DNA from: Tragulus kanchil
Lineage: Eukaryota > Chordata > Mammalia > Artiodactyla > Tragulidae
Length of the DNA stretch: 64,000 bases
NCBI GenBank assembly: GCA_022376925.1
Contig: JAIOJX010000026.1
Coordinates: 202,902,400-202,966,399, forward strand
Direction of reading: 5' to 3'
A program made the position numbers and the translations under genes. Positions 22,349-34,794 of this stretch are shown piece by piece (position 1 is the stretch's first letter; every line of letters begins with the position of its first letter). The notes below the pieces were generated by a model that saw nothing but the letters and a program-made list of their open reading frames with translations, was not told the origin of the DNA and ran no database searches.

Positions 22349-23260
22349 AGTCAAATTCAAAAAGTTATCAAAATGAAGCTATATGCAAGTATTAGGAACT
22401 AGCTCCATTTGCTATGGATTTTCCATCTGATGCAAATTAGATGATTTTGTTGTTGTTGACTATGCTAATCCTAAATTCCTGAACGCTTTCTTACTATTGT
22501 AATTTCCATATTCCCACAGAATATTCATTTTACACTTTAGTTTTCTCTTCTACTGAGTTAGAATGCATGTTGGAATCAGATTTATCACAGAAATCATAAC
22601 AGTAAGTAAGCAAGCTTGCCAAACTTCCCTGTCATTTTGTATCCGTTGTGTGCCTAAGGTACATGTCAGGAGCTGAAGAGTCTCTATAGTTATTTTGTAG
22701 CATACTAGTGAGCGCTGCTGGGTGTGTCTGGGAGGGAGTTTAGAGATGAGCTTGCCTGACTTTGAGCCAGGCCTCCCTTCCTTGCTTACCTCTAACTTCC
22801 TACCAAACAATACAATCTGATAGGAGTTCTACTTTGCAAACAATCAATGTTTTAGAATGCATACTTAAGCCAGATTTATCACAGTTGCAAGGCAGAACAC
22901 TCTAAGTGTTCTCTCTTAAAATGCAAGTGAGCCTGCAGTCAGAATTTAAATGCTCACTGCCAAAACCTAACCAAAAGTGAGTGAACTTCAGTTTGCTCAT
23001 TGCAAGTTTGAAAGGGGGAAGCCAAGAAGGATGAGGAAGACTCCTTTCAGGTCAGCCTACTCCCATGTTTTAGGAATGGATCTGCTTGAGCTGAACTGAC
23101 CTGTAACTGAGTTTGTTAATCCATGCCTTTCAGCCATCGCTCCAGACTCTTGCTGGGATGAGACAAGAAGCTAGTAAGAGAAATTACACTGAATGTCAGT
23201 CCTCCTCATCTTTCCTATCAATCCCTTTTGGCTTGCGCCTTTTATATTCCTGGTCTCCTC
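22349..23260. other. Non-coding sequence with a diverged internal repeat
   Basis: No gene recognised. It contains one member of a diverged direct repeat (22633-22815) and a short internal repeat: GTTAGAATGCAT...CAGATTTATCACAG near 22558 recurs as TTTAGAATGCAT...CAGATTTATCACAG near 22851. It may be an old LTR-type element that I cannot name. Confidence 0.45.
22633..22815. repeat. Diverged direct repeat, first member
   Basis: It shares the order ATTTTGTATC, GTACATGT, GCTGGGTGTGTCTGGGA, TTTAGAGAT.AGCTTGC, GGCCTC, CCTTGCT, CTAACTT and CTACC with 23489-23680, but many bases differ, unlike the near-identical ~1.1 kb duplications. This is a genuinely old repeat, possibly an LTR or another interspersed family. 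Confidence 0.6.
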
Positions 23261-25546
23261 CTTTTGGTTAAGCCCAGTGCAAGAAGGGCTTGTACCCCTC
23301 ACCAGTCAATGAAAGGGAAGGAAATTGGTTAAGTAACACGTGCAAGTCATAAAACAGCAGGCTGTTGTTTATGGCTTCCCACTATGTCTTCCCATAATTT
23401 AGTCTGTTGTAATCAGGTATAGAGTATTCGTGAGCCCTTCCTCGGCCCCTAACTGCCTAACTGCTTAAGATTACTTGGAGAAGCCCCTGGGGTTATTTTG
23501 TATCACTGTGTGTCTCCAGTACATGTGCAGGAGTAGAAAAATCTCTGTGGTTACTCAGTGAGCTCTCCTGGGTGTGTCTGGGATGGAATTTAGAGATCAG
23601 CTTGCATCCCCTTTAGCTTGGCCTCACATCCTTGCTCTTGTCTAACTTTCTACCTACCAGTACATTAGACTGGATTGACAATAGCTAGTGCTTACACATA
23701 TTTTCTGTAAAAAAGGGTTATCCAACAGATGTTTATTGATTACCTGTCAACACAGAAGTGATATTGTTGATGTGGATGAATTTTTTCTATTTGCTTTTTA
23801 TGTAGCTAAGGATTTACATTGTCCCTATTAAAACAAAGTACTGTACTGCTCAAGATTGGGCCACTTTTTGATTGTGGCATCAGTTGCAAGAGACCAACTT
23901 GTATAATATGCTTAATTAAAGCTTCCAAACATGAGCATTAAAATCTTTTTGCTTTAGGCTATTATTCATTACATGGATTTATTACATAGATTCACCTAGC
24001 ACCTCACCTAATACCTAAGACCTTTATGGAGCATTTTATGAGACCCAGTTTGTAGCACACAACACTTTATTAGCTTTGAAATGCAGTTGATTCTGTTAAG
24101 AAACCATGTTAACTAAGCTAATTCCAACTGGATTAAGGTTACATTATGTAGAGTCATTTATAGAGCTGGTGGTTGTTACTATACAGTTAATAATAGTTAA
24201 TCATTGCATATAGTTCAGAAAAATCTCTTTCAGTAGCATCTGCAACACTTTCATAAAAATCTTAATGTACATAAAGTTTCAAAGGAGATAAAGTATATAT
24301 CTCATTCAATTTGCAAGAGGGATTTTAAAGAGATAGGTTCCAGTTGAGACTCTGTAGTGGCAGTAGGGTTAAAATCATAAGTCTTCCAAAAGATGTCCTT
24401 GACCTTTTGGTTAAGCCCAGTGCAAGAAGGGCTTGTACCCCTCACCAGTCAATGAAAGGGAAGGAAATTGGTTAAGTAACACGTGCAAGTCATAAAACAG
24501 CAGGCTGTTGTTTATGGCTTCCCACTATGTCTTCCCATAATTTAGTCTGTTGTAATCAGGTATAGAGTATTCGTGAGCCCTTCCTCGGCCCCTAACTGCC
24601 TAACTGCTTAAGATTACTTGGAGAAGCCCCTGGGGTTATTTTGTATCACTGTGTGTCTCCAGTACATGTGCAGGAGTAGAAAAATCTCTGTGGTTACTCA
24701 GTGAGCTCTCCTGGGTGTGTCTGGGATGGAATTTAGAGATCAGCTTGCATCCCCTTTAGCTTGGCCTCACATCCTTGCTCTTGTCTAACTTTCTACCTAC
24801 CAGTACATTAGACTGGATTGACAATAGCTAGTGCTTACACATATTTTCTGTAAAAAAGGGTTATCCAACAGATGTTTATTGATTACCTGTCAACACAGAA
24901 GTGATATTGTTGATGTGGATGAATTTTTTCTATTTGCTTTTTATGTAGCTAAGGATTTACATTGTCCCTATTAAAACAAAGTACTGTACTGCTCAAGATT
25001 GGGCCACTTTTTGATTGTGGCATCAGTTGCAAGAGACCAACTTGTATAATATGCTTAATTAAAGCTTCCAAACATGAGCATTAAAATCTTTTTGCTTTAG
25101 GCTATTATTCATTACATGGATTTATTACATAGATTCACCTAGCACCTCACCTAATACCTAAGACCTTTATGGAGCATTTTATGAGACCCAGTTTGTAGCA
25201 CACAACACTTTATTAGCTTTGAAATGCAGTTGATTCTGTTAAGAAACCATGTTAACTAAGCTAATTCCAACTGGATTAAGGTTACATTATGTAGAGTCAT
25301 TTATAGAGCTGGTAGTTGTTACTATACAGTTAATAATAGTTAATCATTGCATATAGTTCAGAAAAATCTCTTTCAGTAGCATCTGCAACACTTTCATAAA
25401 AATCTTAATGTACATAAAGTTTCAAAGGAGATAAAGTATATATCTCATTCAATTTGCAAGAGGGATTTTAAAGAGATAGGTTCCAGTTGAGACTCTGTAG
25501 TGGCAGTAGGGTTAAAATCATAAGTCTTCCAAAAGATGTCCTTGAC
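23261..25546. repeat. Tandem duplication D10 (about 1.15 kb x 2)
   Basis: Copy 1 is 23261-24413 and copy 2 is 24414-25546, offset 1153. The junction is essentially clean (TGTCCTTGAC then CTTTTGGTTAAG). One visible substitution: GCTGGTGGTTG versus GCTGGTAGTTG. After copy 2 the sequence enters a T run. The unit holds no microsatellite or named repeat apart from the diverged repeat member. Confidence 0.95.
23489..23680. repeat. Diverged direct repeat, second member
   Basis: Counterpart of 22633-22815, about 860 bp downstream in the same orientation. It is re-copied at about 24642-24833 by D10. Confidence 0.6.
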
Positions 25547-26379
25547 TTTTTTTTTTTTTCATTGACTCTTTCATAACCTCCACAGTCCCAATCTGGGATA
25601 TATTTTATTGGAAAGAAAATATGGACTTCTCTGAGTTACATGAGGTTGTGTTAATGAAGTGAGATTCAACAGGACTTCAAGGCTTTCCAATTTCTTTTCT
25701 CTCCTGTGTCATTTTGATTAAACACCTTTATGTTTTAAATCCAGACATAAGCTATATTCTTTAGCTTAAGGTATCTTTTTAAAAACATGTATAGACAAGA
25801 AGTGGCTTTGGAACTGGATGAGATTAGTGGCCTGAGAATGAGACGTGGAAGCGTGAACTCCTGGGACATGGAACTCAGATGAAAACACTCCATTTAGTTT
25901 ATTTCTAATTAGTCAAAGCTTTTCACTCCCTTTTTCCGCCTTAGCACTTTGAAAGAAATCCTGCACAACCAACATCCCCCAAACTTTGGAAAGTTTGTTT
26001 CCAAGTGTACTCATGCCCAGGAAAAAAAACATCTTTGGGTTCTAAATAGTGTAGAAAGGTGATAGGTGCAGTGCAAAATGTTGCTATTTGGTATGTGGGA
26101 TTCTTTATTCCAGAATGATTCTCTGATCATTTTCTTTGCAAGTAATGAAATGAGACCTGACTTCCTTTAATAGATATGCACAAGTTTAGTCCTTCTTGTA
26201 GCTTAGGTTTATCTATTAAATATAGAGATTTACAGTTCCATGTTATTTAATTTTTGGAGGACAGGTGGCCTCTTGACAAGTTGTCTTTAGAATAGGATAC
26301 AGTAATTACTTTTATTATAGGATACTGACATTAGTACCATACAAATCTGTGTTTAAAATTATTGCATAGAGTGTCTGGT
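25547..26379. other. Non-coding sequence, no recognised feature
   Basis: Starts with a T run. No coding frame, RNA gene or named repeat is recognised, and it is not duplicated. Confidence 0.5.
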
Positions 26380-26535
26380 GATGGTGGTGGTTTAGTCACT
26401 GAGACATGTCTGACTCTTACAACACCATGGACTGTAGCCCACCAGGGTCCTCTGTCCATGGGATTTCGCAGAAGTAGGAAGAATACTGGAGTAGGTTGCC
26501 ATTTCCTTCTCTAGGAGATCTCTCTGGTAGGTGGG
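26380..26535 (-). mobile_element. Bov-A SINE fragment, antisense
   Basis: TGGTGGTTTAGTCACTGAGA, then CCATGGACTGTAGCCCACCA, CTCTGTCCATGGGATTTCGC, AATACTGGAGTAGGTTGCCA and TTTCCTTCTC give the antisense Bov-A body. The tRNA-like head is not seen, so it is Bov-A2-like or truncated. Confidence 0.82.
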
Positions 26536-26742
26536 TTCTTTTGTGCTGATTTTTTCCACTGTAGGAATCTGGGTTCTAAATGTCTATTAATTATAAAATG
26601 TATCATTTTTGTGACTTTATGAGTTGAAGTTTCTAAGGTAGATTGTCACTGCATAACTGATATCATTACTATCCAATATTGCTTAAATAATTACTGAGTA
26701 TCAAATATTATGTAAATAATTACTGTGTACCTAGACACAGAA

Positions 26743-26900
26743 CTGTGTGTGTGTCTGGGGATTTGTGTGTGTGTGTGCATTTGTGTATATGTGTGCTCGC
26801 ATTTGTGATGGTGGGGTGAAAAGAGGGAGGAGGAGGGGGAAGGAGTGGACAAAGAGGAAGAGGACGGAAGGAGAAGGAGGAAAAGAGAAGAAATAAAAGA
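26743..26900. repeat. (GT)n-rich tract followed by GA-rich purine tract
   Basis: GTGTGTGTGTC near 26745 and further GT runs to about 26795 precede a purine-only stretch of G, A and GGA words (about 26818-26895). The minus-strand frame over it is low-complexity and not a gene. Confidence 0.75.
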
Positions 26901-27720
26901 CTCTGAACTTGCTACTCTCTAGTAAGTAACAATACCAGACACAGGTGCTCAAAAGAAAGTTACTTGTTTGGGGATATAAACTTAAACAAAGAAATTTAAT
27001 AAGGTATTAATTTTGTAATAAGGAGAGAGAATAAACTCAGTTTTCACTATAAATATAATGTTCTTTTAGCAGCAATCATTATGGACTATCAGCTGAGTAT
27101 CCCTTAGTTTTTTTTTTTTTCCTTTGAGGGGAGGTAGACCTCATACCTTTTGTTTTTATTAATGTCTCCATGTGCTTAAGAGCTGAGCCAGAAAACTGAT
27201 GGTGTTTTATCTGCCACAAGTCATTGGGAAATAAAGATTCAAATTTTCTTCTTCTTTTTTTTAAATAGGTGCATTTCATTTGCTTTGGCACAAATTAAAA
27301 AGGCAGAAAACACAAAGCAAATGGTAATTACAGCTATGATTTTACTGGGAATTATTCCTGCAATAAGATTGTCTTTTTTATAGATGAGCTTTTAGTGTGT
27401 GATGGAGCATTTACCACTTCCTGTGCATTCCCCACATACAATGGGGCAATTACACATCATATTGGACAAAATAGACATATAAATAAATCCTCCTAAAGTA
27501 TATGTTACTTTGTGTGGATAGAGTCGACTTTATAACAAATAGAATAAATAGACAAACATTTGTGTCTTTTATTCTCTAATTTTGAAACTAAGGGGAATAT
27601 GTGCAGTCAGTGATAAGAAATACATGTTGTTTTATTTTAGAGGAAATGGACCTTTAAAGAACTATCGGTGTTCCTCTCAGCTGTAAAAATTTCAAAATAT
27701 GTATTAAAACAAGACATAAT
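26901..27720. other. AT-rich non-coding sequence, no recognised feature
   Basis: Contains T runs near 27109-27120 and 27255. No gene or named repeat is recognised. Confidence 0.5.
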
Positions 27721-30016
27721 AAAATATTGTTGCTTATGGTTTTTTCTTACTAGTGCAAAGAGCAGTGGGAAAGCTCAAGAGTTACTTAATTGGCCTAAAT
27801 GAGTCTTTGTTGTGAAACAGAAATACTGTCCTCTCAAGTTGTGATATTAAAAAAATATTCAAATAACCCAAACCTGCCAGGGTAAGTAAGCATAGTCTAC
27901 ATTTGTCACCTAAAGCTTAGGGTAGGAAACATACCCCATGACTTATGGTTTAAAATAAATATTCACCATGGCTTTAAGTCGGAATTTCAAAAATCAAACC
28001 ATGTACCACTGAATATTAACTGAGCAATCCAGATTAGCATGACTCCTTGGTTAATATTTGCAGAAACTTCTAATAATTATCGAGATGGCCTTTGTTTTTT
28101 CTTGCCACTGACCCATAGAATATAGGGGAAGAAAATAGATCAGCCTCTTTCCGGGTAAGAAGAGGAACTAAGAAATCCATTCTGCAAGAACTAGGTGGTT
28201 AGTAACTTCTTTTTTTAACGTGAATCAAAATACATTGATATACATTACCTTTGACTGATGATCTCATGATTTCTTTAAGTAAGTTCAAAGATGTTATATA
28301 AAAACAAGGAACAGAGGCACTTGTTTATTTATCTTTTAAAAAGAAAAGAACTAATGAAAATGGAAATTCCAGGAATGCCTGTTTCTTAGAATGAAATCAG
28401 TTTAAATTTTTCCAGTGTGTAATAAAACAGTAAAAATATTAAGCATTAAACTTAACATACGATGTTTTAGAAAATACATAAGAGCAACCTGGATTGAGGT
28501 AGTTTAGACAAAGTCTTTGAAGTATTTTAAATCTCCTCGAGACCTAAATGATTGTTTAAAACTAACAGTTGCTTTGCAAAAACAATGTTGACAAAATGTT
28601 TTAAAATTTTCCTGTTAATTTTTTATGAGAATATGTGGGTTGGAAAAAGGGAGCATCTGTATTGCAAGATGATTCCATAAAATTGATTTATTTAATCTTA
28701 GAGATGGGGAACAGGATGCTCAGCAGGGAAGAGATTTATCAGTAGGTTGTATGTGTGAAGCGAATTAATGTATGGAAAGCTCAACCAGCGGTGGATGGTT
28801 CTAATAGTTTCTGAATATAAGTGTAAGACTGGGATACAGCATGTTTAACAGATTGAGGTGCACATGACAAAATATTGTTGCTTATGGTTTTTTCTTACTA
28901 GTGCAAAGAGCAGTGGGAAAGCTCAAGAGTTACTTAATTGGCCTAAATGAGTCTTTGTTGTGAAACAGAAATACTGTCCTCTCAAGTTGTGATATTAAAA
29001 AAATATTCAAATAACCCAAACCTGCCAGGGTAAGTAAGCATAGTCTACATTTGTCACCTAAAGCTTAGGGTAGGAAACATACCCCATGACTTATGGTTTA
29101 AAATAAATATTCACCATGGCTTTAAGTCGGAATTTCAAAAATCAAACCATGTACCACTGAATATTAACTGAGCAATCCAGATTAGCATGACTCCTTGGTT
29201 AATATTTGCAGAAACTTCTAATAATTATCGAGATGGCCTTTGTTTTTTCTTGCCACTGACCCATAGAATATAGGGGAAGAAAATAGATCAGCCTCTTTCC
29301 GGGTAAGAAGAGGAACTAAGAAATCCATTCTGCAAGAACTAGGTGGTTAGTAACTTCTTTTTTTAACGTGAATCAAAATACATTGATATACATTACCTTT
29401 GACTGATGATCTCATGATTTCTTTAAGTAAGTTCAAAGATGTTATATAAAAACAAGGAACAGAGGCACTTGTTTATTTATCTTTTAAAAAGAAAAGAACT
29501 AATGAAAATGGAAATTCCAGGAATGCCTGTTTCTTAGAATGAAATCAGTTTAAATTTTTCCAGTGTGTAATAAAACAGTAAAAATATTAAGCATTAAACT
29601 TAACATACGATGTTTTAGAAAATACATAAGAGCAACCTGGATTGAGGTAGTTTAGACAAAGTCTTTGAAGTATTTTAAATCTCCTCGAGACCTAAATGAT
29701 TGTTTAAAACTAACAGTTGCTTTGCAAAAACAATGTTGACAAAATGTTTTAAAATTTTCCTGTTAATTTTTTATGAGAATATGTGGGTTGGAAAAAGGGA
29801 GCATCTGTATTGCAAGATGATTCCATAAAATTGATTTATTTAATCTTAGAGATGGGGAACAGGATGCTCAGCAGGGAAGAGATTTATCAGTAGGTTGTAT
29901 GTGTGAAGCGAATTAATGTATGGAAAGCTCAACCAGCGGTGGATGGTTCTAATAGTTTCTGAATATAAGTGTAAGACTGGGATACAGCATGTTTAACAGA
30001 TTGAGGTGCACATGAC
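27721..30016. repeat. Tandem duplication D11 (about 1.15 kb x 2)
   Basis: Copy 1 is 27721-28868 and copy 2 is 28869-30016, offset 1148. The two copies look almost identical and the junction has no filler (GCACATGAC then AAAATATTG). The unit is AT-rich and contains no named repeat, so repeat-driven unequal exchange is not an obvious explanation. Confidence 0.95.
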
Positions 30017-31883
30017 CTTGGAGAGGGAACTGTGAGGATAGATCAATCCTACTAACACATCGTTTTTTTTTTTTTGCAAAGTTTTGCTCTTAGAGTGATC
30101 AGATTTTATTTAAAATAGATCTCTGAAGGGAACTTGTTTGGAAATCAAGGCTGTATTAGTATCTGAAGCTGTTGACAGGGAGAACATTCTATTCTAAAAA
30201 ATGTACTTCACTGTCTGGGTATATTATGAGTGTTTTTCTTGTTTGCTTTTAACCCATGTGTTCTTAGCTCTTCTCAGCTATTGTAACATCAGTTTTTATT
30301 AAAAGAAGTTCAAATAGTGGAGATATATTCAATGTAGAAATAACTTTCCAAAATATTAGTGTTTCATTTCCAAGCTATCAATTAATCTGCTGTTCATTTA
30401 TTTCACTAATTAGCCTCTTCTTGGAAAAAGGGAACAGAAATTTGTACCATTGCTGAATTCCAAATTAATAGAAAAATTGCATGTTAGCTTTAATTAACAG
30501 GAGATTTTAGTAGAGAGTTGAAAATATATGGGATTTATATTCTTAAAACATACTTGATTATCTAATACATAAACATTATATAATACTATATATTAATGCT
30601 ATTTACTTTTTCTTGTCCTAATTACATATACACTGTGGAATTTTCAGAGTTAGCTGTAGTGGCCTCTTTCTTTTCCTCCTAATCACTCTAGATTCATTTT
30701 TATTTAATTAAGATCTGTCTAGAATGAAATCAGTTTAAATTTTTCCAGTGTGTAATAAAACAGTAAAATATTAAGCATTAAACTTAACATACGATGTTTT
30801 AGAAAATACATAAGAGCAACCTGGATTGAGGTAGTTTAGACAAAGTCTTTGAAGTATTTTAAATCTCCTCGAGACCTAAATGATTGTTTAAAACTAACAG
30901 TTGCTTTGCAAAAACAATGTTGACAAAATGTTTTAAAATTTTCCTGTTAATTTTTTATGAGAATATGTGGGTTGGAAAAAGGGAGCATCTGTATTGCAAG
31001 ATGATTCCATAAAATTGATTTATTTAATCTTAGAGATGGGGAACAGGATGCTCAGCAGGGAAGAGATTTATCAGTAGGTTGTATGTGTGAAGCGAATTAA
31101 TGTATGGAAAGCTCAACCAGCGGTGGATGGTTCTAATAGTTTCTGAATATAAGTGTAAGACTGGGATACAGCATGTTTAACAGATTGAGGTGCACATGAC
31201 CTTGGAGAGGGAACTGTGAGGATAGATCAATCCTACTAACACATCGTTTTTTTTTTTTTTGCAAAGTTTTGCTCTTAGAGTGATCAGATTTTATTTAAAA
31301 TAGATCTCTGAAGGGAACTTGTTTGGAAATCAAGGCTGTATTAGTATCTGAAGCTGTTGACAGGGAGAACATTCTATTCTAAAAAATGTACTTCACTGTC
31401 TGGGTATATTATGAGTGTTTTTCTTGTTTGCTTTTAACCCATGTGTTCTTAGCTCTTCTCAGCTATTGTAACATCAGTTTTTATTAAAAGAAGTTCAAAT
31501 AGTGGAGATATATTCAATGTAGAAATAACTTTCCAAAATATTAGTGTTTCATTTCCAAGCTATCAATTAATCTGCTGTTCATTTATTTCACTAATTAGCC
31601 TCTTCTTGGAAAAAGGGAACAGAAATTTGTACCATTGCTGAATTCCAAATTAATAGAAAAATTGCATGTTAGCTTTAATTAACAGGAGATTTTAGTAGAG
31701 AGTTGAAAATATATGGGATTTATATTCTTAAAACATACTTGATTATCTAATACATAAACATTATATAATACTATATATTAATGCTATTTACTTTTTCTTG
31801 TCCTAATTACATATACACTGTGGAATTTTCAGAGTTAGCTGTAGTGGCCCTCTTTCTTTTCCTCCTAATCACTCTAGATTCAT
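29536..31883. repeat. Tandem duplication D12 (about 1.16 kb x 2), overlapping D11
   Basis: Copy 1 is 29536-30697 and copy 2 is 30721-31883, offset 1185. Filler of about 23 bp lies at 30698-30720. The first ~480 bp of the unit occur three times (28389-28868, 29536-30016 and 30721-31200). Differences are single bases in A, C and T runs. Confidence 0.95.
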
Positions 31884-32026
31884 TATTTAATATATTAACA
31901 CCTATATTTTCCAGTATCCTGTTTTTATATATAATATCCCTTATGATATAATGAATGTATTTTGATCTATTTTCCTTTTAGATTCATTAGGCTTTATCAT
32001 TACAAAGTAACAATCCTAGATTTCTT

Positions 32027-32152
32027 TTTTTTTAAATTCTTTATTTTAAAGATTTTACAGAGTTTTGTTGTTCACAGACATGTATGTTCCCAGATGAGTC
32101 ATATGCATATCTCTGGTCCCCACCCCCAGATCCCCCCATCCCACCCCTCCGG
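32027..32152 (-). mobile_element. Short LINE 3' end, antisense, with 14-bp target-site duplication
   Basis: Starts with a T run, then AAATTCTTTATTTTAAAG, TTTTACAGAGTTTTGTTGTT and CACAGACATGTATGTTCCCA, and ends at CCACCCCTCCGG. ATCCTAGATTTCTT flanks it at 32013-32026 and 32153-32166. This is the reverse complement of the 3' ~125 bp of the element at 118-435. The open frame across it is chance. Confidence 0.82.
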
Positions 32153-32399
32153 ATCCTAGATTTCTTAACATTTGGAAGATTCTGTTATTAAATTAGTGGG
32201 TGATTTGAAGAACACTATTTTCTGAGGTGGGGGAAAGTTGTTTTGCATTTTGTTCCTCATTTTGGATTTTTTTGTTTGTTTTTGATTCTCAACACCATAT
32301 TCTTGACAAATGGACCTCTTAGTGCTTATGTTGAATAAAGTGACTTAAAATTAATCTTGTAAGAATTGCATTTATACTCCTTAAAAGTCAGTATTTCTT

Positions 32400-32500
32400 T
32401 TTTTTTTAGCAATTTGATTTTTTAAAATTTTTATTTTACTTTTTACTTTTACAGAGTTTTGTTGTTTACAGATATGTATGATCCCAGATTAGTAAAAATT
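32400..32500 (-). mobile_element. Second short LINE 3' end, antisense, with target-site duplication
   Basis: T run, TTTTATTTTACTTTTTACTT, then ACAGAGTTTTGTTGTTTACA and GATATGTATGATCCCAGATT. AGTATTTCTT flanks it at 32390-32399 and 32501-32510. It is closest to the element at 7844-7959. Confidence 0.75.
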
Positions 32501-32627
32501 AGTATTTCTTGACTATATATATATGCACTACAAAATGTATTTGATTTGATATCATTTTTTTAAGACATAAACACTTAGAGATCAAAAGGTATTTAGTGGG
32601 AATATGAATGTTTTAAAGAGATTTCCC

Positions 32628-32778
32628 AGGCTTCCCTTGTGGCTCAGTGGATAAGAACCCATCTGCCAATGCAGGAGACATAGGATCCGGGAAGATCCCA
32701 CATACCATGGAGCAGCTACACCCACACGTCAATGAAGACCAAGCACAGCCAAAAATAAATAAATCTTTAAAAATTTTT
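32628..32778 (+). mobile_element. CHR SINE with 17-bp target-site duplication
   Basis: Head AGGCTTCCCTTGTGGCTCAG, then GGGAAGATCCCACATACCAT and GAAGACCAAGCACAGCCAAA with an AAATAAATAAA tail. The middle is shorter than in a full CHR element. TTTTAAAGAGATTTCCC occurs exactly at 32611-32627 and 32779-32795. Confidence 0.88.
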
Positions 32779-33207
32779 TTTTAAAGAGATTTCCCTTTAT
32801 CTGCATTTGCTAATTTTCTAGAGTGAATTTTAATTGATTTTATACTTAGAAGGGCAATTTTTTTACATTAAACAAATTGATATAGTGGAACTGTTTCTGA
32901 AAGCTAGTCTCACAGAGTCTTGACAGATTGTGGTATACCTAATCCTTTGTTTAGTAGTTAGGTCAGAAGCCATGTCCTTGTCTGAGAGCTAGTACAGGAC
33001 ATGGGGAGGATGATTATAACTCAGAATCAATGAATTCTTTCTTTTCCTTTTAATCACTCTAGATTCATTATTTAATATATTAACACCTATATTTTCCAGT
33101 ATCCTGTTTTTATATATAATATCCCTTATGATATAATGAATGTATTTTGATCTATTTTCCTTTTAGATTCATTAGGCTTTATCATTACAAAGTAATCTAG
33201 ATTTCTT

Positions 33208-33330
33208 TTTTTAAATTCTTTATTTTAAAGATTTTACAGAGTTTTGTTGTTCACAGACATGTATGTTCCCAGATGAGTCATATGCATATCTCTGGTCCCC
33301 ACCCCCAGATCCCCCATCCCACCCCTCCGG
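33208..33330 (-). mobile_element. Short LINE 3' end (re-copy of 32027-32152, D13)
   Basis: Same insertion, with its left target-site word shortened by one base and small homopolymer losses. Confidence 0.75.
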
Positions 33331-33572
33331 ATCCTAGATTTCTTAACATTTGGAAGATTCTGTTATTAAATTAGTGGGTGATTTGAAGAACACTATTTTC
33401 TGAGGTGGGGGAAAGTTGTTTTGCATTTTGTTCCTCATTTTGGATTTTTTTGTTTGTTTTTGATTCTCAACACCATATTCTTGACAAATGGACCTCTTAG
33501 TGCTTATGTTGAATAAAGTGACTTAAAATTAATCTTGTAAGAATTGCATTTATACTCCTTAAAAGTCAGTCC

Positions 33573-33678
33573 TTCTCCTTTTTTTAGCAATTTGATTTTT
33601 TAAAATTTTTATTTTACTTTTTACTTTTACAGAGTTTTGTTGTTTACAGATATGTATGATCCCAGATTAGTAAAAATT
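33573..33678 (-). mobile_element. Second short LINE 3' end (re-copy of 32400-32500, D13)
   Basis: Same insertion. The T run is interrupted by C bases in this copy, and the left target-site word is altered. Confidence 0.7.
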
Positions 33679-33805
33679 AGTATTTCTTGACTATATATAT
33701 ATGCACTACAAAATGTATTTGATTTGATATCATTTTTTTAAGACATAAACACTTAGAGATCAAAAGGTATTTAGTGGGAATATGAATGTTTTAAAGAGAT
33801 TTCCC

Positions 33806-33955
33806 AGGCTTCCCTTGTGGCTCAGTGGATAAGAACCCATCTGCCAATGCAGGAGACATAGGATCCGGGAAGATCCCACATACCATGGAGCAGCTACACC
33901 CACACGTCAATGAAGACCAAGCACAGCCAAAAATAAATAAATAAAAGTTTTTTTT
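33806..33955 (+). mobile_element. CHR SINE (re-copy of 32628-32778, D13)
   Basis: Same insertion and the same 17-bp flanks (33789-33805 and 33956-33972). The tail differs in its A and T runs. Confidence 0.85.
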
Positions 33956-34215
33956 TTTTAAAGAGATTTCCCTTTATCTGCATTTGCTAATTTTCTAGAG
34001 TGAATTTTAATTGATTTTATACTTAGAAGGGCAATTTTTTTACATTAAACAAATTGATATAGTGGAACTGTTTCTGAAAGCTAGTCTCACAGAGTCTTGA
34101 CAGATTGTGGTATACCTAATCCTTTGTTTAGTAGTTAGGTCAGAAGCCATGTCCTTGTCTGAGAGCTAGTACAGGACATGGGGAGGATGATTATAACTCA
34201 GAATCAATGAATTCC

Positions 34216-34310
34216 GACCTTGGCGGGGGACTTTAGTGGCTGCATCTAGAGAGGCCATCTCTTCCACCCTACAGATGTGACCATTTTCCACATTCACAAG
34301 CCACATGGCC

Positions 34311-34315
<5 letters not shown>
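34216..34315. other. Unique non-coding stretch
   Basis: Short stretch between D13 and the TG microsatellite; nothing recognised. Confidence 0.5.
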
Positions 34316-34344
<29 letters not shown>

Positions 34345-34563
34345 CTGTGAAGTCGCTTCAGTCCTCTCTGACTCTTTGTGACCCTATGGAGTATAGCCTG
34401 CCTGCGGGGCTCCTCTGTCCATGGGATTCTCCAGGCACAAATACTGGAGTGGGCTGCCATGTCTTTCCACAGGGGATCTTCCTGAGCCAGGGACCAAATC
34501 TGTGTTTCTGATGTCTCCTGCATTGGCAGGTGCTTTATTTACCACTAGTGCCACCTGGAAAGC
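34316..34563 (-). mobile_element. Bov-tA SINE, antisense, with (TG)n microsatellite at its 3' end
   Basis: A TG run at 34316-34344 leads into GAAGTCGCTTCAGTCCTCTC, CTCTGTCCATGGGATTCTCC, AATACTGGAGTGGGCTGCCA and GTCTCCTGCATTGGCAGGTG, ending at the inverted head CCACCTGGAAAGCC. Microsatellites at the 3' end of Bov-tA are common in ruminants. Confidence 0.88.
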
Positions 34564-34788
34564 CAATACTAGTTTCAATAAGTCTTTTTCCAGAGGTCAC
34601 AGACTCATGAAACATTGGCTCGTGAAACATGTCATGTCTGCAGGTCTTTACTACTTCTTAACAATAGTTAAGACATTAGTAACTGCATTTAACAATCAGG
34701 AGTATTTACATGAAAATTCAGATATTGGGGCTGTCTTGGAAAGGCCAACTTCAGAGGTTTTTTTGTTGGTGACAGGTGAATTGGAATA
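34564..34788. other. Non-coding left flank of the solo LTR
   Basis: No recognised feature. It ends with GGAATA next to the GTGATT target-site word. Confidence 0.5.
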
Positions 34789-34794
34789 GTGATT

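Larger units (their letters stand above)
31852..34215. repeat. Tandem duplication D13 (about 1.18 kb x 2)
   Basis: Copy 1 is about 31852-33036 and copy 2 is 33037-34215, offset 1185 and shrinking. Copy 2 has damage near retroposon T runs: the left target-site word ATCCTAGATTTCTT is shortened to ATCTAGATTTCTT, and CAGTATTTCTTTTTTT becomes CAGTCCTTCTCCTTT. Both copies contain two LINE 3' ends and one CHR SINE. Confidence 0.94.
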
